64,000 nt of DNA. Origin: JBGSUZ01 sp963677505 (GTDB lineage Bacteria; Bacillota; Clostridia; Peptostreptococcales; Acidaminobacteraceae). The notes under the pieces were generated by a model, which saw nothing but the letters and a program-made list of their open reading frames with translations, was not told where the DNA came from and did not search any database. The position numbers and the translations under genes were made by a program. This document shows positions 1-8,193 of this stretch, in pieces (the first letter of the stretch is position 1; the number at the start of each line of letters is the position of its first letter). The DNA lies in assembly GCA_963677505.2 (NCBI GenBank), contig CAXXWB010000050.1, forward strand, positions 11,764 through 75,763. The letters run 5' to 3'.

Positions 1-1651
1 CGATATAAGAAGCCAAGATTTTGATGGTCTCAATATCCTGATCGCTGTAAGCGTTCTTGTCATAACTTTGGACCGTCAAGACACCTATAATTTTGTCACC
101 AATGGTAAGCGGGTAGTAGATTAAAGAGTTTGGTTCTTTGCCATTGGTTTTTCGCCCATAGAGGGGAATCATCATGCGTCCGCAATTTTGAAAGTCATTT
201 TCAATAATAGGTTGCCCTGTACGAATACAAGTGGCTGCAACTCCGTTAAAGGATTCGATGTTCGCTGAAAAATTAGGCAGTCGGACAGACTCTTCAATAA
301 ACATCTTATATTCGATAACCATGGTATCGCTGTTATAAATCCCGATGCCTAAAATATTCGCATTCATCAATTTTCGAATGTTTTCATAAATGGTATTGAG
401 TACACATTCAACATCTAAAGAAGAGGTGATTTCTTGGCCGATTTGACTGAGAATAGAGATATTTCTATGAGATTCTTCCAGCTCTAGTGCCTTAGATTCA
501 ATCTCTTCATTTTTCTGTTTAAGTTCTACGTTGATGAGTTTGTGTATTTCGGCATCTTTCTTAGCTTCATCTATTTTGAAGGAATTTGTATATTGATTTA
601 AGTGATCTTCAAGCTCTTTGCTCAGAATTTCTTTGTTAATACTTAGGTAAAGTTTAAGTTGCTCTGTAGCGGACTTGTAGTCTTCAAATTGTTCATAACA
701 AGTAGCAGCCAACATATGAGACTCTCTCAACAATTCGTTGGCATTAAGCTCTTTGCCAAGCTTCAAGGCGTGTTCTATATAAGGAAATGCCTCGTGGTAA
801 CGTTCTTGGCTGAGTAATAGCTTACCAATTTGAATGTTGGTGTCAGTGGTTATGTATTTAAGACTGCTTTTTTTTGAATAGGTCAAAGATTTAAGGAAAT
901 AGGCCATGGCGTCTTCAAACTTGCCAAGACTTTTGTAAGACATACCAATGCAGTTGTAACACAGGCTGTAATAATAAGGACCTAAAGGAACGGTTTCTAA
1001 AATTTTCAAGGCTGTATGCGCTGTAGAAAGAGCTTCTTGGTTTTGTCCGAGTTCAATTTGAGTCAGACCGATGTTGGTCATTACAAGGACGTGGGCGCTG
1101 TTAGGTGTATCCTTAACGTATTCCAAAGCCTCCTTGAAATGTTGCAAAGCCTCGTCGTTTCGTTCAAGATAAGAGTAAATAGAGGCTATGTTGTTGAGAA
1201 AGACAAAGGCCATAGGAATGCAATCTTCTTCAAAAAGATGAATTTGGTGGGAACGAATTAAACCTAGACCTTCATTGTTGGCGGCTAATGCCTTATCTAA
1301 GCGACCTAACAGGGCGTTGATAAGCCCAATAACTCTCAGAGCCAATATATGCCCCTCGGGGTCATTAGATTCTTTAAACCATTCTAGTGCGTTCTTTGCT
1401 AGAGGAAGAGCTTCTAAGGCTTGGTCGTGCTTTGCCATGATAAAGGATTCTAGTAACATGAACTGATAAGGGGCCTTAGGAGAAGACCCTTCAATGAGAG
1501 GCAAATGGTTTTTAGCCTCTAAAAAATAAGCGTACATATCCTCTAAATCTTTATAAGCTGATTGCCATGAGAGCTTAATCAGCAAATCGAAAATGAGGCC
1601 AGCATCCTTCTCGGTTTCTAGTTGTTTTTTTAAATGTTCTATTTCGCTCAT
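1..1651 (-). CDS. TPR and GAF domain signalling protein (partial, C-terminus off the window)
   Basis: A minus-strand reading frame stays open from an ATG at 1651 to the window edge (about 550 codons), so the C-terminus is missing. Its first 350 or so residues are repeated helix pairs with tetratricopeptide spacing. A coiled-coil stretch rich in Glu and Lys follows, then a GAF-like domain at about residues 400-550 (SILSQIGQEITSSLDVE opening, later PLTIGDKIIGVLTVQS). Clostridial proteins of this layout usually end in a GGDEF or histidine kinase module, but none is visible here, so the output is unknown. A GGGAG ribosome site lies 12 bases before the ATG at 1651. An in-frame ATG at 1663 touches that site and is less likely. 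No signal peptide is seen, so a cytoplasmic sensor is inferred. Confidence 0.75.
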   Translation of the reverse strand, partial: MSEIEHLKKQLETEKDAGLIFDLLIKLSWQSAYKDLEDMYAYFLEAKNHLPLIEGSSPKAPYQFMLLESFIMAKHDQALEALPLAKNALEWFKESNDPEGHILALRVIGLINALLGRLDKALAANNEGLGLIRSHQIHLFEEDCIPMAFVFLNNIASIYSYLERNDEALQHFKEALEYVKDTPNSAHVLVMTNIGLTQIELGQNQEALSTAHTALKILETVPLGPYYYSLCYNCIGMSYKSLGKFEDAMAYFLKSLTYSKKSSLKYITTDTNIQIGKLLLSQERYHEAFPYIEHALKLGKELNANELLRESHMLAATCYEQFEDYKSATEQLKLYLSINKEILSKELEDHLNQYTNSFKIDEAKKDAEIHKLINVELKQKNEEIESKALELEESHRNISILSQIGQEITSSLDVECVLNTIYENIRKLMNANILGIGIYNSDTMVIEYKMFIEESVRLPNFSANIESFNGVAATCIRTGQPIIENDFQNCGRMMIPLYGRKTNGKEPNSLIYYPLTIGDKIIGVLTVQSYDKNAYSDQDIETIKILASYI

Positions 1652-1795
1652 CAGAATGGTCATCTCCCATATTGCAACAGTCATATTTAACTTATTTTAC
1701 CACAAATATTACAATACGGTAACTAAATTGCATGTAGTATATCTGTCGAAATTAGAAAAAATTAAATTAATAATAGAATTGAAAAGGCACATCCC

Positions 1796-1824
1796 TTGCA
1801 GAAAATCTGGCTTAGTAATATAAT
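1796..1824 (+). promoter_or_regulatory. SigA-type promoter for kal-kce
   Basis: TTGCAG at 1796-1801 and a perfect TATAAT at 1819-1824 are separated by 17 bases. Transcription would start near 1831, about 50 bases before kal. Confidence 0.7.
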
Positions 1825-1880
1825 GAGAGAGTATCAGGAGATATGGTAAGGTCGGGTCCAAACCAAATCGGAGGTATACA

Positions 1881-2270
1881 ATGCACAAATCTATGATTCG
1901 CATGAGAATGAGCATGCATGACGCACATTACGGCGGCAACTTAGTGGACGGCGCAAAAATGTTGAACTTATTCGGAGACGTAGCAACTGAGCTCCTAATC
2001 CTACAGGACGGAGACGAAGGTTTGTTTGCAGGCTACGAAAAAGTTGAATTTTTAGCACCAGTTTTCGCTGGCGATTATATCGAAGCAGTCGGCGAAATCA
2101 CCACTGTTGGCAATTCATCAAGAAAAATGGTGTTTGAAGCTAGAAAAGTCATCATTCCAAGACCTGATATCAACGAATCAGCATGCGATGTTCTTGCAGA
2201 ACCAATTGTGGTTTGCAGAGCGGTAGGAACTTGTGTTGTTCCTAAAGCTAAACAAAGAAACAACAAGTAG
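1881..2270 (+). CDS. kal: 3-aminobutyryl-CoA ammonia-lyase
   Basis: Kal removes ammonia from L-3-aminobutyryl-CoA to give crotonyl-CoA in the anaerobic lysine-to-acetate-and-butyrate pathway. The 129-residue length, the hot-dog-fold pattern (LVDGAKMLNLFGDVATELL followed by GYEKVEFLAPVFAGDYIEA) and the neighbouring kce identify the family. GGAGGT stands directly before the ATG. The gene sits 12 bases before kce under one promoter, so the two are co-transcribed. In better-known lysine fermenters the pair lies within a larger kam/kdd cluster. Here the upstream gene is on the other strand and the downstream terminator closes the unit, so this is a two-gene module. The assignment rests on family recognition plus context. 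Confidence 0.9.
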   Translation: MHKSMIRMRMSMHDAHYGGNLVDGAKMLNLFGDVATELLILQDGDEGLFAGYEKVEFLAPVFAGDYIEAVGEITTVGNSSRKMVFEARKVIIPRPDINESACDVLAEPIVVCRAVGTCVVPKAKQRNNK

Positions 2271-2282
2271 GAGGGAACCCAG

Positions 2283-3098
2283 ATGGAAAAGTTAATCATC
2301 ACGGCTGCCCTCACTGGGGCGGAAGTTACGAAAGAAGCTTGTCCTAATTTGCCAGTAACACCAGATGAGATTGCTCAAGCAGCTTATGAGTGTTGGCAAG
2401 CAGGTGCGGCAATCGTACATGTCCATGCAAGAGATGCAGAGGGCAACCCAACTCAGGACTACGCAGTTTACAAAGAAATTATTGAAAAAACGAAAGCTAA
2501 ATGTGACATCATCGTTCAACCCTCTACAGGTGGTGCGACTTGGCATACAGCAGAACAAAGACTTCAGCCTGTTGACTTAAAACCAGAAATGGCGACGCTC
2601 AGCTGTGGAACTTGTAACTTTGGGGACGAAGTATTCATGAATCCAGAAGGTTACATGGAAGACTTTGCTAAGAAAATGCAAGAAAATGGCGTTAAGCCAG
2701 AATTCGAAATTTTTGAGCGTGGCATGATCGAAAATGCTAAAAAATTGCTTAAAAAAGGATTGGTTTCTGAGCCAATGCACTTTGATTTTGTACTTGGCGT
2801 TCCAGGGGCTTGCCCAGGCAACCCTGAAGATCTCACGTACATGGTTAATCAACTTCCAGCAGGTTCTACTTGGACTGTAGCAGGGGTTGGTCGTTTCCAA
2901 TTACCGCTATCTACTCTTGGAATTCTTCTTGGTGGTAATGTGCGTGTTGGATTTGAAGACAATATTTACTATACAAAAGGTGTCAAAGCCGAATCTAATG
3001 CTCAATTCGTTGAGAGAGTTGCAAGACTTGCCAAAGAACTTGGCAGAGAAGTTGCAACGCCAGACGAAGCAAGACAAATTCTTGGTCTTAAAAAATAA
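2283..3098 (+). CDS. kce: 3-keto-5-aminohexanoate cleavage enzyme
   Basis: Kce condenses 3-keto-5-aminohexanoate with acetyl-CoA and releases 3-aminobutyryl-CoA, the Kal substrate, plus acetoacetate. It belongs to the zinc-dependent BKACE (DUF849) family, and its 271 residues match the usual length. The zinc motif HVHAR places His46 and His48 where the family has them. The later GFED segment (Glu225, Asp226), with Arg221 just before it, matches the third ligand and catalytic region. SGxT-type substrate contacts (QPSTGG, 79-84) are present. AGGAGG precedes the ATG by 7 bases. BKACE enzymes have diverse substrates, but adjacency to kal makes the lysine pathway role strong. Confidence 0.92.
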   Translation: MEKLIITAALTGAEVTKEACPNLPVTPDEIAQAAYECWQAGAAIVHVHARDAEGNPTQDYAVYKEIIEKTKAKCDIIVQPSTGGATWHTAEQRLQPVDLKPEMATLSCGTCNFGDEVFMNPEGYMEDFAKKMQENGVKPEFEIFERGMIENAKKLLKKGLVSEPMHFDFVLGVPGACPGNPEDLTYMVNQLPAGSTWTVAGVGRFQLPLSTLGILLGGNVRVGFEDNIYYTKGVKAESNAQFVERVARLAKELGREVATPDEARQILGLKK

Positions 3099-3122
3099 GA
3101 AAAGAATAGCCATCCAAACATA

Positions 3123-3155
3123 AAAGCCCCTGTTCTCATGAACAGGGGCTTTCTA
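3123..3155. terminator. Bidirectional intrinsic terminator between kce and mscL
   Basis: A perfect 13-base-pair stem (AAAGCCCCTGTTC, loop TCAT, and its complement) ends in TTTCTAT on the plus strand and TTTTAT on the minus strand. It can stop kce transcripts and convergent mscL transcripts. Confidence 0.9.
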
Positions 3156-3219
3156 TAGTGTTGTCACTAATAGTGAAGTGAAGTCCTTTGGAGAATGCGT
3201 TGCCCCAAGGGTATAGCGG

Positions 3220-3657
3220 TTACTTTAATTCGCTGGTGCAGTGAGGACAACGGGTTGCGTCCTTGTGAATGTCGGTAAAGCAGAAAGGACAAGCTTTCGT
3301 TGTAGGCTGTGCGGCAACCACGGGTGCTTTCGGCTTAAATCGATTCACTTGACGAATGACAATGAAAATACAGAACGCTATAATGAGAAAATCAATGGTA
3401 GTATTGAGAAAAAGTCCATAATTAAGTGTTGAGACACCAGCTGCTTTTGCTTCGGCAACGGTTTTGAAAGTACCTTCGCCAAGGGTAATGAAAAGGTTTG
3501 TAAAGTCGATTTTTCCTAAGACGAGACCGATAAGAGGCATAATCACATCGTTAACCAGAGAGGTGATTAGTTTGCCAAAGGCACCCCCTATAATAACACC
3601 GACTGCTAAGTCAATCACATTGCCCTTAAGGGCAAATTCCTTAAATTCTTTCAACAT
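3220..3657 (-). CDS. mscL: Large-conductance mechanosensitive channel with C-terminal zinc ribbon
   Basis: MscL opens under membrane tension and releases solutes during osmotic downshock. The start LKEFKEFALKGNVIDLAVGV is the diagnostic MscL N-terminus, with the first membrane helix at about residues 14-42 and the second at about 82-100. A C-terminal extension carries CPFC and CPHC pairs (a zinc-ribbon motif), as many clostridial MscL proteins do. The ATG at 3657 lies 9 bases after AGGAGG. A longer frame from a TTG at 3663 would sit almost on the ribosome site and is not used. It lies 20 bases downstream of the transglutaminase-like gene on the same strand and is probably co-transcribed with it. 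Confidence 0.95.
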   Translation of the reverse strand: MLKEFKEFALKGNVIDLAVGVIIGGAFGKLITSLVNDVIMPLIGLVLGKIDFTNLFITLGEGTFKTVAEAKAAGVSTLNYGLFLNTTIDFLIIAFCIFIVIRQVNRFKPKAPVVAAQPTTKACPFCFTDIHKDATRCPHCTSELK

Positions 3658-3677
3658 GCACAAAATCCTCCTTATAA

Positions 3678-5468
3678 TTAATACTCCAGTACTTTGATGT
3701 TGGTGTACTCGCCATATTGTTTGTCTCTGCTGAGATTAAAATAGGTGGTAATACCATCGCCGCTTTGGAATTCTTCGCCGAGATCGGCCACGATCCAATT
3801 GCCGTTAATGTAAAGTTCATTCCAAAAGTGCCCTTCATTGTCGTAGGCACCTGTCACAATACGACAAGGTATACCAATACTTCTGAGTAAAGTAGCGTAG
3901 AAGTAAGCTAATTCTTCTTCGTTGGCTGAAGAATGTTCAAATACAGCTACGGGGCTTTTCAAATCTTCAGAGTTGCTCTTTTTATCAAATTGAATATTTT
4001 TTTCTATCCACTGATAAATAACCTTTGCTTTTTTATAAGAGGTTTCCTCTTTGTAGGAAAGAAGGTTTCCTAAATCACTCATTTTTGTTAGATCTGAAGG
4101 CACACGACTGCTTGGAATCAAATAGCGGATGTGGTTATTGCTAGTATTTAGAATACTAAAAGCCAGAACGTTGTTTTCATCGTAATTGATGATAGGTTCA
4201 AAGTTAGGGGTATCCTTTTCTTTAGAAAAAAGACCGCCAGCTTGGGCTTCTTCAACATAAATATCATGCTTACCAAGACCGAAGGGCAAGTAGATTTTTT
4301 GTTCAAACTGTTTGTTTTTAACGGGTACGTAAAAATTAATAGATTGGCTGTTCTTGCTGACAACTACATTGAATCCCTCGGTAGAAAAATTGGTCCGTCC
4401 TTTAAAAACAAAGGAATCGTTAGTCGTTTCATTGGCGAAAACAGGTTCGTCTAGCTGGATGCCAAGACGGTAAAAATTTTGAAACTCTACATAGTGTTCG
4501 TCTCGAGCATCAATGGTCAAACGACTAATTTGAAAACTACTAGAAACAGTAGAGACAATGGATTCAGCAGTTTTCTTATCCATATAACTTCCAAATTTAA
4601 AATGAAGAATATAAGCGTCTTCTTTCTCCTTGAAGACATAGGTGACCTGATTAAATTTTTGTTTGCCTTCAATTGATGTAGAATAAATAATATAGGCATC
4701 TAGGCTTAAGTCTTTAGTATGAACTACATCAGAAATATGTGTACTACTTGGAGAAAGTTTTAGAATGTCCTTTTCCGCATTTTCTTCAAGGGTTGAAAGC
4801 CTCTCGGAGGCGGATGTCTTCTTGTGAGATAAATTCATAGTAAAATATTCAAAATCATCTTTATAACCAAAATAACGGTTGGTTTCGTCGATAGGGTCCC
4901 AATGAACTGGAATACTAAAGCGAATACCAAGGTCTGCAAGGTCTACACGCTTGTAAAAATTATCGCTCTCAATAAAATCAAATTGACTACCTGCAGTACT
5001 GTCCGTAAGGATTAAATCACCAGTTTCTTTTTTCCAATCGACCTTGTATCGATAAGCTTCCGCAATAAACAGAAGAGGAGCAAATACTCTCTGGTCGCTA
5101 TAAAATGGACCAGAAGAAATTTCGGAGGTTTTACCGTTAACTGAAGCAATATTAGATTCTAAGTCTAATTTGACAAAAGTATTATTCTGATATAAAACCA
5201 CATATCGATCACTTTCTAGTTTCACATAAAGGCCTAAAGAATTAGCCAATTCGTTAATAGGGACATAGACTTCGTTGCCAAAGACTTGAGGTTCTCTGGA
5301 AAAAGTAATTTCGCTGTTGTTGTACTGAATTTTCAAGTCGCCGCTGTATTGAATATTTGAAGGGGGTTGAGCATCACTAACAGGAACGATGTCCTTGTGG
5401 CTCATACTTAATAGGCCCCAAAAAGTAATTGCAATAACAATCGCTCCGGGGATTAACCATTTTTTCAC
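3678..5468 (-). CDS. Secreted protein with copper-amine-oxidase-like stalk domain and degenerate transglutaminase domain
   Basis: The protein is about 596 residues. An N-terminal hydrophobic segment (KKWLIPGAIVIAITFWGLL) suggests export or membrane anchoring. Residues about 45-140 match the stalk fold often annotated as copper amine oxidase N-terminal domain (ITFSREPQVFGNEVYVPINE). A central region of about 250 residues is unassigned. A transglutaminase-core region lies near 480-565, with GIPCRIVTGAY, His547 (GHFWNELY) and Asp562 (WIVADLG). The position where the family has its nucleophilic cysteine is occupied by glutamate (Glu517, in NEEELAYFY), so peptidase or transferase activity is unlikely. 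GTG at 5468 is preferred because AGAGG lies 8 bases upstream. A GTG at 5477 overlaps that site. A cell-surface binding or scaffold role is inferred. Confidence 0.75.
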   Translation of the reverse strand: MKKWLIPGAIVIAITFWGLLSMSHKDIVPVSDAQPPSNIQYSGDLKIQYNNSEITFSREPQVFGNEVYVPINELANSLGLYVKLESDRYVVLYQNNTFVKLDLESNIASVNGKTSEISSGPFYSDQRVFAPLLFIAEAYRYKVDWKKETGDLILTDSTAGSQFDFIESDNFYKRVDLADLGIRFSIPVHWDPIDETNRYFGYKDDFEYFTMNLSHKKTSASERLSTLEENAEKDILKLSPSSTHISDVVHTKDLSLDAYIIYSTSIEGKQKFNQVTYVFKEKEDAYILHFKFGSYMDKKTAESIVSTVSSSFQISRLTIDARDEHYVEFQNFYRLGIQLDEPVFANETTNDSFVFKGRTNFSTEGFNVVVSKNSQSINFYVPVKNKQFEQKIYLPFGLGKHDIYVEEAQAGGLFSKEKDTPNFEPIINYDENNVLAFSILNTSNNHIRYLIPSSRVPSDLTKMSDLGNLLSYKEETSYKKAKVIYQWIEKNIQFDKKSNSEDLKSPVAVFEHSSANEEELAYFYATLLRSIGIPCRIVTGAYDNEGHFWNELYINGNWIVADLGEEFQSGDGITTYFNLSRDKQYGEYTNIKVLEY

Positions 5469-5593
5469 AGAGTTCACCTCTCTTTACTTATACAATATAC
5501 CATGTTTTTTAAGGGTCTACCCAGTGGTTAGAATTTCTTTAAAGGAATTTTAATAATTCAGTTTTTTTAAGTGATTTCTTCGGGGAGGAAGGC

Positions 5594-5622
5594 TTGAAAA
5601 TCAGTTGTTAATGTTGTAGAAT
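5594..5622 (+). promoter_or_regulatory. SigA-type promoter for rho
   Basis: TTGAAA at 5594-5599 and TAGAAT at 5617-5622 have a 17-base spacer. The untranslated leader would be about 75 bases. Confidence 0.6.
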
Positions 5623-5703
5623 ACTCTGACTAGTAAAAAGGATTAAGAACAGTCTAATTCTCTAAGAGACAGGCGTTTTTTATAAATTGTGGAGGTGGCG
5701 TTT

Positions 5704-7164
5704 TTGGACGCAAAATTACTGAAGAAAAAGACGGTCAATGAGTTGAGAGAACTAGCTAAGGCTTTAGAAGTTCCCTACATATCTAAGTATAAAAAGGATG
5801 AACTCATTGATATCATCATGAACGGAGGCCATTCGCCGGCCATTCACCATGAATATGTCCAGACCGATGAAGAACCTTATGAAGCAGAAGATTTAGATGT
5901 AGACCTTTACGAAGGTGTGAATAACCTTTCTGAAGACGAGGCGAATGATTCACAAAGTGATGAGTCGCTTGGGGATGATTCTGCTATGGAAGATTTACCA
6001 ATTGAAGAGACTGAAGAAACATTGCCAGAAGAGGCTTCGATTGACTTAATGGAAAATGAGTCAGACGGGTTAGGCGAGGAAGTCACAGGTGTTATCGATA
6101 TATTAGATGAAAAGGGTTTTGGATTTATACGCATAAAAAACGAGACGGACATATATGTTTCACAAAAGCAAATTATACGTTTTGGCCTTAGAACTGGGGA
6201 CTTAGTTCAAGGTACAACCATGCTCCCAGGCCCAAATGACAGAAACAGAAGACTTCGTTATGTCAATCAAGTCAATGGTATGACACCAATTTCAGGGTTT
6301 AAAAGACCTGTATTTGATGATTTAACCCCAACGTTCCCTTCCGACAGATTTGTTTTAGAAAAAGCTTTTTCAGATGTAACCTTAAGACTGATAGACCTTT
6401 TCTCTCCAATAGGCAAAGGCCAAAGGGGTTTGATCGTAGCACCTCCAAAAGCCGGGAAAACTATGTTGCTCCAAAAAATTGCGAAAGCCCTCAATGCCAA
6501 TTATCCAGAAGTAGATGTAATCGTTCTCTTAATTGATGAACGTCCTGAAGAAGTGACCGAGATGAAACGCTCCATTAAGGCCGAAGTCATCAGTTCAACT
6601 TTTGACGAACCGCCTTTAAATCATATTGAAAAAGCTGAATATGCCATTTTAAGAGCCAAGAATATGGTGGAAATGAAAAAAGATGTGGTTATTCTCTTAG
6701 ATAGTATTACAAGGTTGGCACGTGCCTATAATTTGGCAATGCCTTCAAGTGGTAGAACTCTCAGCGGCGGCTTTGACCCAGCGGCCCTTCATAAGCCAAA
6801 ACGTTTCTTTGGTGCAGCTAGAAAAGTAGAAGAGGGTGGCAGTCTTACCATTATAGCCACAGCTCTGATTGAGACAGGGTCTAAGATGGACGAAGTCATT
6901 TATGAAGAGTTTAAGGGGACGGGGAATATGGAGCTGACCTTAAGCCGCAGATTGGCTGAGAGAAGAATTTTCCCAGCTATGGACGTTAGAAAATCGGGAA
7001 CGAGAAGAGAAGAAAAACTTCTCAGCGAGTCAGAACTTGAAGCTGTTTGGAAAATCAGAAGAACCATGGGTCAAGGGGATGACGCTGCAGAACTTCTCAT
7101 CGATCATATGAACAATACTAAAGATAATGAAGAATTTATTGAACTCGTCAAGAAATGGGATTGA
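5704..7164 (+). CDS. rho: Transcription termination factor Rho
   Basis: Rho is a hexameric RNA helicase that ends transcription of untranslated RNA. From a TTG start at 5704 (GGAGGTGG 7 bases upstream) the protein has 486 residues. It begins with the Rho N-terminal helical domain (KKKTVNELRELAKALEVP). A very acidic, probably disordered insert follows at about residues 55-125. Then come the cold-shock-like RNA-binding domain with GFGFIR at 138-143, and the ATPase domain with Walker A APPKAGKT at 246-253, a Walker B-like VLLIDERPEE and the Q/R-loop region ending RKSGTRREEKLL. The frame extends upstream to a GTG at 5689, but that start would place the ribosome site inside the gene. rho-rpmE-tdk is conserved in Firmicutes. 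Confidence 0.96.
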   Translation: MDAKLLKKKTVNELRELAKALEVPYISKYKKDELIDIIMNGGHSPAIHHEYVQTDEEPYEAEDLDVDLYEGVNNLSEDEANDSQSDESLGDDSAMEDLPIEETEETLPEEASIDLMENESDGLGEEVTGVIDILDEKGFGFIRIKNETDIYVSQKQIIRFGLRTGDLVQGTTMLPGPNDRNRRLRYVNQVNGMTPISGFKRPVFDDLTPTFPSDRFVLEKAFSDVTLRLIDLFSPIGKGQRGLIVAPPKAGKTMLLQKIAKALNANYPEVDVIVLLIDERPEEVTEMKRSIKAEVISSTFDEPPLNHIEKAEYAILRAKNMVEMKKDVVILLDSITRLARAYNLAMPSSGRTLSGGFDPAALHKPKRFFGAARKVEEGGSLTIIATALIETGSKMDEVIYEEFKGTGNMELTLSRRLAERRIFPAMDVRKSGTRREEKLLSESELEAVWKIRRTMGQGDDAAELLIDHMNNTKDNEEFIELVKKWD

Positions 7165-7197
7165 TTCTAACCAAGAACTGTGTTACAATCTAATAGC

Positions 7198-7226
7198 TTG
7201 ACATTCGCATTGGTAATGTATATTAT
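7198..7226 (+). promoter_or_regulatory. SigA-type promoter for rpmE
   Basis: A consensus TTGACA at 7198-7203 and TATTAT at 7221-7226 are spaced by 17 bases. Confidence 0.75.
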
Positions 7227-7264
7227 TATAAAAGTGATATTTTTTAATGAAAGAGGTGAACTTC

Positions 7265-7462
7265 ATGAAACCTGGAATCCATCCTAACTACAAGACAATA
7301 GAAGTTAAATGCGCTTGCGGAAACCATTTTGAAACTAAATCAACTAAAGACGAAATCAAAATCGAAATTTGTTCAGCGTGCCATCCATTCTACACTGGTA
7401 CACAAAAACAAGTTGACCGTGGCGGTAGAGCTGATAAGTTCAAACAAAAGTTTGGCTTATAA
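7265..7462 (+). CDS. rpmE: 50S ribosomal protein L31, zinc-binding type
   Basis: This 65-residue protein starts MKPGIHPNYKTIEVKCACGN, typical of bacterial L31. Cys16, Cys18, Cys36 and Cys39 give the four-cysteine zinc site that separates this form from the zinc-free paralogue, which is made under zinc shortage. L31 bridges the 50S and 30S subunits. The ATG at 7265 has AGAGGTG about 7 bases upstream. The frame extends 6 codons further but without a ribosome site. Its own strong promoter and terminator make it an independent unit within the conserved rho-rpmE-tdk order. Confidence 0.96.
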   Translation: MKPGIHPNYKTIEVKCACGNHFETKSTKDEIKIEICSACHPFYTGTQKQVDRGGRADKFKQKFGL

Positions 7463-7485
7463 AAATTGACATCTATGAAATTGAA

Positions 7486-7518
7486 AGGTTAGAGATTTAT
7501 TTCTCTAACCTATTTTAT
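7486..7518 (+). terminator. Intrinsic terminator after rpmE
   Basis: A 10-base-pair stem, AGGTTAGAGA with TCTCTAACCT around a six-base loop, is followed by ATTTTATT. Confidence 0.75.
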
Positions 7519-7593
7519 TATGAAAAATTTTACAAAATATGTTATTATAAACTGTTGGACTAATAAATAGACTTATTATTATGGAGGCTTCTC

Positions 7594-8193
7594 GTGAGCA
7601 AACTCTATTTTAGATACGGCGCAATGAACTGTGGTAAGTCAACCAATCTTCTCCAAGTGGCATTTAACTATGAAGAGAGAGGTATGCGCGTCGCTATCAT
7701 TAAACCTAAAACAGATACAAAAGGTGGAAACTTAGTGATTTCAAGACTGGGTGTTACAAGGGAAGCGGACCTTTGGCTCGGTAAAGATGAAAACGTCTAT
7801 AGTGCCATTGTTGACCATAGATCAAAAGCGGGAAAAATTGACTGTGTTCTTGTGGATGAAGTACAATTTTTCCATAAAGACCACATTGACCAAATGTTTG
7901 AGTTTGCCGTCAAGGAAAGTATACCGGTAATCTGCTACGGCCTCAGAACTGATTTTCAAATGAACGGATTTGAAGGCAGTGAAAGATTACTCTTGTTAGC
8001 TCATAGCCTTGAGGAACTTAAAACCATTTGTACTTGTGGAAAAAAAGCATTGCTCAACGGCAGAAAAATAAATGGCAAATACGTCTTTGAAGGCGAGCAA
8101 GTGGCCATTGACGGTGAAGACCAAGTGGAATATCAATCTCTGTGTCCAAAGTGCTATTTCAAATTAAAGGACAATAGCCAGCGAGGTGAATAA
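7594..8193 (+). CDS. tdk: Thymidine kinase
   Basis: It phosphorylates thymidine with ATP in pyrimidine salvage. The 199-residue protein has a P-loop (GAMNCGKST, residues 8-16), the VDEVQFF segment holding the catalytic glutamate region, CYGLRTDFQ, and the zinc-lasso cysteines (CTCGKKA and SLCPKCY). GTG at 7594 follows GGAGG by 7 bases. The stop codon directly abuts the ATG of the next gene, and the following genes up to prfA are close, so tdk probably heads an operon that also makes PrmC and RF1. The same order is known in Bacillus and many Clostridia. Confidence 0.96.
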   Translation: MSKLYFRYGAMNCGKSTNLLQVAFNYEERGMRVAIIKPKTDTKGGNLVISRLGVTREADLWLGKDENVYSAIVDHRSKAGKIDCVLVDEVQFFHKDHIDQMFEFAVKESIPVICYGLRTDFQMNGFEGSERLLLLAHSLEELKTICTCGKKALLNGRKINGKYVFEGEQVAIDGEDQVEYQSLCPKCYFKLKDNSQRGE

